The notes under the pieces were generated by a model, which saw only the letters and a list, made by a program, of their open reading frames with translations, did no database searches and was not told the origin of the DNA. From positions 122,831,706 through 122,895,705 of the forward strand of contig OZ038379.1 in the NCBI GenBank assembly GCA_964036045.1: a DNA stretch of 64,000 bases, written 5' to 3'. This document shows, in pieces, positions 55,220 to 64,000 of this stretch. Position 1 is the stretch's first letter, and every line of letters starts with the position of its first letter. A program made the position numbers and the translations under genes. The DNA comes from Eutreptiella sp. 'Long Island Sound 2002'. Its lineage: Eukaryota; Euglenozoa; Euglenophyceae; Eutreptiales; Eutreptiaceae.

Positions 55220-56397
55220 TGGCCCACTGGCGCTACTACGGGGACAATACAGGCCCCCTAGTCGACACGGCCTATGCCAAACACGCAGCGCACCTCCTAC
55301 ACAGGGTGACACACAACCACCAACCCGAGGTTCACGATGCAGCAGCCATACGCATAAAACAAGCGCAAATGGCCCGCAACACCTTCCTCCGGTGGATACT
55401 GGCACAACACGGTGTCCCCATCTCCGTGGGCGCCGGCATCTGGGCCCAGCTGCAACTCTTCCTACCGCACCATACACACGCCATCCTGATGAACCACCAC
55501 TGCGGTCAACAGGGGCCACTCGTGGCCACGCACAACGACGTCCACCAACACCCGGCACGCGAGGCGGACACCCTACGCCTCGTGGGGGCCACCATCACCA
55601 TAGTATACATCACCGGGACGCAGATGAAGGTCATGGCGCAGTGCGGCGCCCACCATGCCCCGTCCTTTTCCGACCCGCAATGCCTAGCACGCCGTGTCTT
55701 CGGAGCATTCCTGCGCGCATGCGCTACAAAGGCAGGGCGCGAAATGCCGGGACCCAAGGACATCAACACGGCGTACAAGACTTTCCAGCACCAGCACCCC
55801 CGGCCCCGCCCGCGCGAGCACGAGACCCCCAACGACACCAACACGAAGCAGAAGGAGCCCGGCCCGTCAGCCGACGGCTGGACACCACCCACCATCCTGC
55901 TACTAGCACCAAACGGCCACAAACACGCTACCCGCACTGTCCAGCGACACCATGCCCCCTGGTCCATCCCCAAACACAACGCCCCGGAGACCGATGTACC
56001 ACCAGTCAGACACAATGACCAGGGCGTACCACGCACGTGCTGGCACTGCGGCCCGGCAGCCCTCGACACTCCGTGGCCCCTGCTGCACCTCATCTCCACC
56101 CACTACCACACCCCCACCGCCGCCGCCACCGCTGAGCAGCAGGCAAGGTTCTCCCCCCGGTTTCACACGGTACCTCCAGGCCACCCAGCAGATGTAGCCT
56201 GGACTCAGACACCCACGGCGACATGGACATTCACCGACGAGCGGGGAGACCCAGAAAGAGTGGCCATAGATTACGACAGCTGCGACCCACACCGCGCAGG
56301 ACCTCATGAGGCACCCATGTGCCCCCTACAGCACAAATGCCCCACCCCCCGCGGTGACAAAGACGACAAGGAACGGCGACAGACCATCACGTGCTAG
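55216..56397 (+). pseudogene. Element II: connection region with Cys/His motif
   Basis: 393-codon frame after the thumb. Mostly helical, with QMARNTFLRWILAQHGVPIS near the start, a Lys/Pro-rich linker, and CWHCGPAALDTPWPLLHLIS...H at about residues 276-297. The Cys-x2-Cys-x12-His spacing resembles the zinc-binding segment of LINE proteins. It ends in a TAG at 56,395-56,397, after which coding-like sequence continues in the same frame into RNase H. Confidence 0.65.
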
Positions 56398-57114
56398 AAG
56401 TTCCACCCTAATACGGGGTACGTCTTCCACCTGATGTACGCGTACGTCACCCAGGGGCGCCCAGACAGAGGCTTCCTCCGCCTCACCCCACAAGCCCAGG
56501 CCATCATTACCCAGGGGATAGGCATCTATGCGACGCCGCTACTGCAACCCACGCAAATCACCACCAGAACCGCCCAAGGGAACACCGTCTACGTCTATCA
56601 CCCCACAGCGATTGCTCGCCTACCCGTACCAAGCAACACCGACATCATCGACTTCACTGACGCATCCGGCACCCAGCAACGCACCCCCACAGTGGGTTGT
56701 GCCTCCGTGCGCTTCATCCGGCGAGCGGACGGCCTCCACGTGGAACACCACACCGGGGCCACCATCTTTGGGGCGTCCTCCCACGGCAAACTACGCACCC
56801 TGGCGCACGCCGTCACCGCCACACCACCAGCCACAACGATCCGGCCCCGCAACATCTCGGTAGTCGTGGACGCCACGGTCGACATCCACCTCACCAGGCC
56901 CCTCGCGGACCTGCCCCTCGACGAGGCACTCGAATCAGGCCTCACCACACAAGCGTTGGGGCTATGGATGGCCTTCGGGGGCATGCACCCCCAGGACGCC
57001 CTACACATCGTCAAACAGGAGTCCCAACGCTACACATACGGAAATGGACGCGCAGACACGCATGCCAAACACCCTACACCCTACCCTGCAACCCAGACCA
57101 CTGGGTCTGCCTAG
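56398..57114 (+). pseudogene. Element II: RNase H
   Basis: In phase with the preceding region across the TAG. IIDFTDASGTQQRTPTVGCA gives the first Asp on strand one. SSHGKLRTLAHAVTA occupies the helix normally carrying the catalytic Glu, which is not evident here. NISVVVDATVDIHL gives the next Asp, and YGNGRADTHAKH is the Gly-Asn-x2-Ala-Asp end of the fold. The fold assignment is good; the missing Glu suggests an inactive enzyme or an altered site. Confidence 0.7.
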
Positions 57115-57541
57115 GAGCCGCACACCGCCTCAGCCAGTGCCCCCACTGCAGGGACCTCAACCCCCACCGTCGCGCGCGGGCCGCGGCCCCAGCAGCACCC
57201 CCCCTAGCTAGCCACCCCAGCTTCTTTGGGCCACTCAATGACGCCCTCCAGGACCACCTGGGAGGGTACTACGTGGCGGACGCGGCGGACCACGCGTGGA
57301 CCATAGCCATGGCCACGGGCAGCACACCCCTGACCCCCCACAGCCCGCCCCTGCGCCACAGCGGGGGCGCTTAAACGTGGCGGCCCGCCACGTCCTTCTC
57401 GCCCTATACCTCCACCACCGTGACCTCCACCTCCATGACCCACAGCTCCCCGGCCCCCAAGCAGCAGCCCCGACGCCGGAAGAGGAGATAGCAGCGTACC
57501 TCCGAATTACTGCCCGCCGGTTCAACACCGCCCTCGGCTGA
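57105..57541 (+). pseudogene. Element II: C-terminal Cys motif and helical tail
   Basis: In another frame, CLGAAHRLSQCPHCRDLNPH follows the RNase H and could bind zinc. Then comes GPLNDALQDHLGGYYVADAA and, after a further shift, VAARHVLLALYLHHRDLHLH and EEEIAAYLRITARRFNTALG before a TGA near 57,540. It corresponds in position to the Cys/His and Leu/Lys segments at the end of LINE copies A and B. Confidence 0.5.
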
Positions 57542-57599
57542 CGGAAAGGAACACCTTACCCACTCAGCATATTCCTCTACCTGGCACAGCCCCCCCCAC

Positions 57600-59383
57600 C
57601 CCACGCAGCTGAGGCCCCCGGAGGGCTTGGCGTCCTTTCAGGACGCCTACCTGGCCGCCCCCGACGAAACCACCGCCGCACGGATGGACCCCGCGGACCA
57701 GCGCCCCTACGTCAGAGGCCTCGAGGCGCACCTCAGGGAGGCGCATCGCTGGCACGCCTGCGCCCCGTCGCCCCCACGGGGACATGGGGGTTCACCCGCC
57801 CCCGACACCCACCAGGCCAAAAAGACCAACACAGGTCAGGGGGCCCGCCAGCGCCCGCCAGCAGGGCGCAGCGCCCCGACCAGGACCCAGGTCCAGCCAC
57901 GCTGCGCCACCTCACGCCCAGACCCCCGGGGCACACCAACAGCACCGCTCCCACCAGCGCCGACCAGCACCACCGTACCGCAGCACCCTAACCGGGCAGT
58001 CCAGCCAGCAACCCCCACCCACACACGTCCACGCCATGCCAGGACCACCATTCACGCAGAGCCAGGAGCGCGGCACCACCAACACCACCACCCCGGCGGC
58101 GTCCCTCCCAACCCCTACCCCCCGATGCCCCCATACTACAGCGACCCCCACAAGCTGCACCATCACCACGCCCCAGCGCAGCCGGGCCCCACGGGCCACC
58201 CACCCCACAGGGCACACCTCACCGTACCACACAATCACGTGTACCACTACCACCAGCCCCTGCCACCGCACCCACCACCGCCGTGGTACCACACACAACC
58301 AACACACACTCAACACCACCACCACGCGATCCAGCACCACCCACCGCCCCAACTACACGGGCTCACCACACACGGACCACTGTACACCCCCACGGACCCG
58401 CGGGGAGCCGCGCACGCGCACCAGCAGCACCAGGGGCTAGTAGGAGCACCCCACCACCACCAGCAGCCCCCCTACCCACACCCCATACCAGCAAGCACCA
58501 TCCACCGGCAGCCATCCACTACCTACGGACCACAGCCCCGCCCGGATGCCCATGCGGCCGCCTCCCACCCGTACCTTGGCACCGCAACCAGACAGGGACC
58601 ACAAGGACCGTACGGCACGCACACGCCACACCCACACAACCCGGCGGGACGCCCAGACTCCCAACCAGCGCAACACCCGACCCCGCCCCCCCCCACCACC
58701 AGCAGTGCCACCCCCAAACCACCCCCCCCCCGCCCTCCCCCCGATACCAGGCCACAGACGCACCAAGCGGAGGGCCCCACCAGCGGATTAATTGCGATGC
58801 CCCCGCCGACACACACCACAACGAGTCCCCCCTCCCACGGCCGGCAAGAGAAGCCCCATCACCAGACCCCACACAAGACAACGACGACCAATTCCCCCCA
58901 CCCACACCAGCCCCCCCATCACACCCCGCACCACCAGCTACCGCACCGGCCGAACCCTACGCCCTACACAACCCCGCAGCGGTACGGCAGCACCTCCGGG
59001 GACTCGGAGACCAGGAGGTGCTACGCCTCCGCACCTCCGGCACCACCCAGCGCATCCGGGCGACCAGCCTGGTCCAGGCGGCCACCGTGGGGGAGGGTGT
59101 CCCAGGCCTCCTCTTCGACGCCTTCCTCCACATCGCCCGACACGACCGCCCCCCACTCGCCACCCCTGACGGCGAGAGCCCGCCCCCCCCGGGGAGCCGG
59201 ATCAGGGTGCCCCCTATCGACTGGGCGCGACACCTAGTCGGACACCCCATTCCGGGCGGGGTGGACAGAAAGGGCCGCATCCGCTTCCACGAGCCTGACA
59301 TCGCCCAGCCCCCACCCAGCGCCACCCCCAGCGACACCAAAGAGTGGGAAAGGGAAACATGGGTCCCCGGATGGCCTCCCTGA
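57600..59383 (+). pseudogene. His/Pro-rich protein relic, unassigned
   Basis: A short ordered start (MASFQDAYLAAPDETTAARM then RGLEAHLREAHRWHA) leads into about 400 codons of His/Pro/Thr-rich low-complexity sequence in one frame (57,627-59,237). In the next frame, from about 58,940, an ordered segment reads QHLRGLGDQEVLRLRTSG, GEGVPGLLFDAFLHIARHD and DRKGRIRFHEPDIAQ. That segment looks like real protein; the switch implies at least one frameshift. The family is unknown. It follows element II closely and may be a second ORF of the same element or of another. Confidence 0.4.
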
Positions 59384-61674
59384 GCAACTGCAGGGAACAC
59401 GTCCCGGGAGATGTCACCACCCCCAACGACCAGCAGCCAGCCCCCTGCACGTACATGACCCTCATGTACAATAGGCACTACACCCTCTCCACCACCCACT
59501 ACCACCCACCAACTGGCGACTGGGTGGTGCACGGCACCGACTCCCTCCTCCCCGCCAACTACGCCCCCCCCTGACACAACCCAGGCCCTGACACGTACAC
59601 CAGGGAGGACGAGCCTGACGACCCCCACCTCTGGGGCACGTGGGAACGCAAGTCCCTTGACACGCTTCTCTCCATCCGCAGCGGCAACCAGGGCCTTGGT
59701 AGGGCGATATATTGCCTTGCCAACTGGACCCAACGGACCTGGCGGATCTTCACGGACCGGTGGCTGTGGAAGGTCACGCTGGGCTCCCAGCAGAGAGAGG
59801 CCCCGCCGAACCTCAAGGGACCCACCCGCCCGCGCCCCACCACCCTACAGCTCTGCCCCTACATGGTGGCAGCCCGCCTCATGGCGCTGCTGTGGCCGGG
59901 CCCAGACACCCCCACCCAAACCTACCCCCACCTCACGGAGGAGGACATGCCCGGCATCCAGCGATGCTTCTTCAGCACCCTCGACTACCTCCAGCAAAAG
60001 CACCCACACATCCTGGAGCAGATGTGGACACCCCCCGGATAATTCACGTGCCCGCACAGCCGAGACAACGCCACCACACGGCCAAAGGCACCTACACCGG
60101 CACCAGCACACACAGGTCACCAGGGAAAGCGCGCGCGCACGCCCGGTGCCCGAACCCGCACCCTCGTCCTCATTACTCCCAGGACCCAACATTCGATGCC
60201 CGCTCCTGCAGCCCAGGGCCCCCCGCCGTCCCCCACAGCCGTCTCCTCCGCCTCGGACTCCACAACCTCCACCACCACAACCACCTCATTTGCCACCACC
60301 ACCACGTCCTCGTCCAGCACTGCACCCCCGAAGCCGCCGGGGAAACCTCCCAACCAGGCCCCCAAACCCGTTCCCACCGCGAGCAAACCCGCCGCCGCCT
60401 AGGCCCACGCCCCACCGAAGCCCGCGCCCGCAGCCTGTTCGAAACCCAAGACCGCCGCCAAGCAACCAGCCAAACCTGCCGACGCGCCGCGACCGCAACC
60501 CGCAGCCAAACCCAAGCCCAAGCCCAAGCCCGGCGCCACAACGGCAGCGCAAGCCCGACCTCCCAAGCACGTCCTCTACGACATTCAACCCCAGCCATCC
60601 CAGGCCCGGCTGCTGCAGCGTCCAGCACGGCGCCCCCCCACCGTCACCAACGCCGCCACCACCACCTTCATCGCGGAGCGCGCCGCGGCCGAAGCGCGAC
60701 GAGCTTCGTCCCGCCACCTCTCAAAGCCCGCACTCCAGGCCCACGGACCACCCCCGACCGGACCGAAACAGCGCCAGGGTCCACCGGCAGCGTCCCCGCC
60801 CCCCTACCAACCCTCCATGTCAGCCCACATACGGCAAATGCCCCGCTACCGCCGCCACCGCGAGTCCCAACCCAACCCCGACGCGGAAACCGTGCGCGCG
60901 TACCCAGGAGTCCACATCAGCCCGCGCCCCCGCTCCCCATGCACCCCCACGGCACAGGACTACGAGGAATCCCCCAGGCCCGCCACCGCCACCAGTCCCA
61001 ACGACCCCATCACACCCACCCACGCGCACTCCTCCGCCCAAGGCCACGGCCCCGTCCAGGGACAGTGGTGGCGACGCTGGACCCACACGCAGCTCTGGGA
61101 GCTGCGGAAGTGGGCCCGGGCAGAGCCCTCCCTCGAGGGCCTGGTCCATTGGCCCCGCAAGGGGTCGGCGGAGAACCGCCGCCTCCAGCCGGCGGGGGAG
61201 TGGATGCCACAGGCCGCATGGGAAGCCATGCTGGCCGATGCGCTCCAACCCCTGGGAGTCCACCCCCGCAACCTCCCCGCGCCCCAGGACCACCCGTATG
61301 TCCTCAGGCGCCTGCAGGACACCCTTCAGGAGAAGCGACGAGAAGGCAGATGCCTGCGGGACATCACCCCAAGCGCAACCCCGCACACACACACCCCCTC
61401 GCCACCCCACAAGCGTCGGCGCCCCGACACCGGGGCACCCACCGCACCCCAGGAGCCCCGTGCACCACACAGCACGACGCGCCTGACCCCCAAGCCCGCG
61501 GCGCCACCACCTAACCCCGATACCCAGCCAGCCACCGCCGCGGGGCGCCGCGCCATGCCCCGCCCAGAAGCCACCAAGCAAACCGGAAGCCGAAGGACGC
61601 TGACGCACACACCAACGGGCACCGCTAGGCCCAACGGCGCCGAACCCAAGCCCGCAGCTGTCGAAACCGCCTAA
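59384..61674 (+). pseudogene. Long unassigned protein relic with Pro/Lys-rich middle
   Basis: One frame stays coding-like for about 760 codons, broken only by TGA at 59,572, TAA at 60,040 and TAG at 60,400. The first part contains TYMTLMYNRHYTLSTTHYH, AIYCLANWTQRTWRIFTDRW and EDMPGIQRCFFSTLDYLQQK. The middle is Ser/Thr-rich then Pro/Lys-rich (PKPKPKPG). The last part has WWRRWTHTQLWELRKWARAE, WMPQAAWEAMLADALQPLG and YVLRRLQDTLQEKRREGR before a basic, Pro-rich end. I do not recognise any domain. All three stops could come from Arg or Gln codons by one C-to-T change. Confidence 0.45.
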
Positions 61675-62274
61675 CCCAGACGAAGCCCCAACACGAGTCA
61701 AACCCGAGCCGCACCCCATAACCGCTAACCCTTGACTCCTAACCAAGCCCGCCGAGGGAGCAACGTAGCCACAACCCACACCCACAGCCCACACAGCCGC
61801 CTAACCAGCCAGCACCAAAAGAAAAGAGGCAAGTAATCAAACCCACCCTGACCCGTACCCTGGTACATCAGGACGCGCGACTCGCACCCCTGGGGCGCGG
61901 CTGCCACCAAAGCAGCGACGACACACACCAGAGGACACAACACTATTGCACCGCTGCACCAGTTGCCGATGCCTGTGCCTGCAGTGTGCGCGCGCCCCCT
62001 TTACCATTTTTTTTTAAAAAAAAAAGAAAGAAAAGAAGAGGCACGACAAAACAAAACAAATACAGAGCAAAAAAAAACAGAAAAGAAAATTAGGGGGGAG
62101 GAAGAGGGACACTACCACCAACAGCACACGCGCAGCGCACACAGCGCGCACACCGGTGAACAGGCGCTACGTGGGCCACGACACCGCACACGCACATGCA
62201 CCGAGGGCAGCAAAGCGACAGGATACCACGGCCTACACCCCCAGGGTCAGACCCACTGGGACAGCCCAGCTTGC
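61675..62274. other. No recognised gene; A/T homopolymer block
   Basis: A/C-rich then A-rich sequence, including adjacent T and A runs at about 62,005-62,022 and an A/G-rich stretch to 62,110. No coding or RNA feature. Confidence 0.4.
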
Positions 62275-62618
62275 TGTTAGTTCTACGCCCAAAATCCCGT
62301 GCTGCAGAAAAGGTTTTGTCGACAATATCACCAGATATGGAGCACAGGTTGCAGCAGGCATACACAGGACCATGAAGACGATTGTTAGGCTTGTCCAAAC
62401 GACAAATAAATCCGATCACATGATTGTCTGCATGGACGATATAAGTACATGTGTGGGTTGTCGAATAACACCAACGGGCAGTCCTAATCTCGATTGCATT
62501 GATAACAATCAATCAAGCAGACAAACAATACACCATCTGCGAGTGCTACTGCTGTGTGCGCGCGCTGTGCCTGCTGTGCGTGTGTGCACCTGCCCTGTGC
62601 ATGCATGTGCCCATTACA
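62275..62618 (-). repeat. Possible LTR of a second LTR retrotransposon
   Basis: 344 bp beginning TGTTAG and ending CCCATTACA, followed directly by CCCCCCTCGC, which on the minus strand is the purine-rich GCGAGGGGGG. This mirrors the 3' LTR plus polypurine layout of the gypsy element. No second copy lies in the window and no target duplication can be tested, so this is tentative. Confidence 0.25.
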
Positions 62619-64000
62619 CCCCCCTCGCAAAACCCGACATACCCATGGAGGGATTGACAAAAAGAACAAATAATGGGCACAAAGCGTGCAGTGAAATATT
62701 CACCTCCATCCACTGAATTATTGTGGGGGGGTCTCCCCTGGTGTACCCTCTACCCCTGTGGCACGCGTTGAGTCCAGTCAACCAGGGGGGGGGCACCCAC
62801 GGTTTCCCTATACCCAGCTGCATGTATGTGCATGCCTGTGTGTGGTTCTTCCGCCTGGACTACCCTATACCCCCGGGCTCCCTGTCGCCCCATGAGGGGG
62901 GGGACCCACACGTTCACCTGGCCTTAGGTCCCCTGGGGTTTTTCCCTCTGTGGGGGGGCACGTCGCCTCTACCCTCAACCCAAACACACGGCTCAACTTC
63001 TCTCAAACTGGAAATTTAAAAAAAAAAGGATTTGTTTGAAAAAATGGTAAGGCATCCAGGATCAGGAACGGTGTGCGCCGGGTGTGCGTGCACAGTCAGG
63101 CGGGGGGGGGGGGGGGGAGTGGCGTATTAGCATTCCGACCCACCCCTGGGTGTCACACTGACGTGTGCACCTCTGATAATGGTATCAGCCCTGAACACAG
63201 GGCTCCCCCTCATTCCCTACACCTGGGGAAAGGACTGGGGGCACTAAGGTATTGACATCATACCCACTAACACTAGGTGTACGTGTGGGGGGCGCGAAGT
63301 GTATTGTACCTACCTGTCAGTGTGGGGTTGGGGAAAAACGCATGTGCGCCGTGGGCTGAAGAAAAAACCCCATTCCGAAAGAAAGCCCTCTCACGTGGCT
63401 CACCCCCACTGCAGTGACTGCCTACACAGCAGCACACACATGCTAGCACTCAGGCCTGCACCTACTGGAATGGCTACCTCTATTACAGTACCGGCGCCCT
63501 TAGCGCCTCCCCTCACCTGCCCTGCCCTACAGGGGGAGGACCGGGGAAACTAAGCTAGAAAAACTCTAACCACTAGCACTAGGAACTATGTGCTGCTGCA
63601 GAGGGGGGTCGGGAAAAAGAAACAAGTGTGATGTGGGCTGAACAAAACCCAATTCCCCAAAACCCATCTGAGTCACCCACAGGGAAGAGTGTGTCTGCCA
63701 AACTGGCTAGCAAAAGATTACAACCTGATGATGGCGTGCAGTGCAGGAGCGCGGTGCAAACAGTGTGGACATTGTTGCGCAAGTTGAATAAGAAATGGGT
63801 GGCGAAGCACACCCTTGATGCCAATCAAGCCACACAGGGCCCAATTAAAAAAAAACCAACTGAAACCTTGTGCGCAGTGCAGTGCATGACGACAGCCTGC
63901 AGATGGATTATGACTGATGCATGCAGTGCTATACGCTGCTGAACAACAGGCCCCACAGGCGGACGGCGAAGCACACCCCTGATGACAATAAAGCAGGCAT
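62619..64000. other. No recognised gene; diverged short repeats and a long G-run
   Basis: Contains an uninterrupted G-run near 63,102-63,117 capable of G-quadruplex formation. Two diverged phrases recur: GTGGGCTGAA with CC-rich follow-up near 63,350 and 63,632, and GCGAAGCACACCC near 63,803 and 63,967. Open frames are short (104 codons or fewer). Confidence 0.4.

Larger units (their letters stand above)
52231..57541 (+). mobile_element. LINE retrotransposon, GC-rich (element II)
   Basis: Plus-strand non-LTR element with endonuclease, reverse transcriptase, Cys/His motif, RNase H and a C-terminal Cys motif, all broken by frameshifts and in-frame stops. It is distinct from LINE copies A and B: very C-rich coding strand and poor similarity outside the catalytic motifs. 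A piece between endonuclease and reverse transcriptase (about 53,520-53,820) is inverted. No flanking target duplication or poly(A) was found, so both ends are approximate. Confidence 0.85.

Noticed and set aside
1-64000. tRNA genes
   Set aside because: I looked for B-box-like GGTTCGAATCC sequences with matching acceptor ends and found none convincing by eye. The initiator-Met match at 41,561 is a primer site, not a gene. A covariance scan would be decisive.

Overview
This window looks like a transposon- and satellite-dominated stretch of a GC-rich eukaryotic nuclear genome. The evidence is non-LTR retrotransposons (LINEs) with endonuclease, reverse transcriptase and RNase H domains, a chromodomain-bearing Ty3/gypsy LTR element primed by an initiator-Met tRNA, higher-order satellite arrays and several minisatellites. 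I see no operons, no convincing intact host gene and no rRNA or tRNA gene. The host lineage cannot be fixed from the sequence; a GC-rich alga or other protist is plausible. Nearly all coding material is degenerate retroelement sequence.

Layout. 0.1-1.8 kb: 3' fragment of a minus-strand LINE (copy A). 2.7-8.35 kb: a longer related LINE (copy B) reading, in its own direction, AlkB-like dioxygenase, Pro/Ser-rich linker, AP-type endonuclease, reverse transcriptase, connection, RNase H, zinc-finger-like motif and Pro-rich tail. 8.35-11.2 kb: A/C-rich DNA, then a degenerate 54-bp minisatellite. 11.66-13.26 kb: a tract almost devoid of T. 14.1-16.2 kb: a 127-bp tandem array followed by scattered copies of one hairpin family. 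16.4-17.0 kb: about three copies of a 180-bp repeat. 17.7-20.1 kb: a second 54-bp minisatellite block with a near-perfect 850-bp tandem duplication. 21.8-25.6 kb: two divergent, degenerate, unrecognised coding regions.

25.6-48.05 kb forms one large inverted structure. Unique arms of about 850 bp lie at both ends in opposite orientation. Each is followed inward by the same ~210-bp-subunit satellite, also in opposite orientation. A ~1.1 kb non-palindromic spacer lies near the centre. A 10.26-kb Ty3/gypsy element (31,797-42,058, minus strand) has inserted into a monomer of the left satellite, making a 5-bp target duplication. A 505-bp sequence is directly repeated on either side of the right satellite arm.

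48.6-50.1 kb is a G/T-rich ~420-bp tandem repeat. 50.1-52.2 kb is mostly lower-GC DNA with one degenerate acidic coding trace. 52.2-57.5 kb is a plus-strand LINE (element II) with endonuclease, reverse transcriptase and RNase H, carrying an internal ~300-bp inversion. 57.6-61.7 kb holds further C-rich degenerate coding sequence of unknown function. 61.7-64 kb has no recognised gene but a possible LTR boundary.

Two cautions apply. Long open frames in the T-poor, C-rich and satellite DNA are compositional and are not treated as genes. Many true coding relics are broken by in-frame stops at places where one C-to-T change from a Gln or Arg codon would suffice, so they are listed as pseudogenes.
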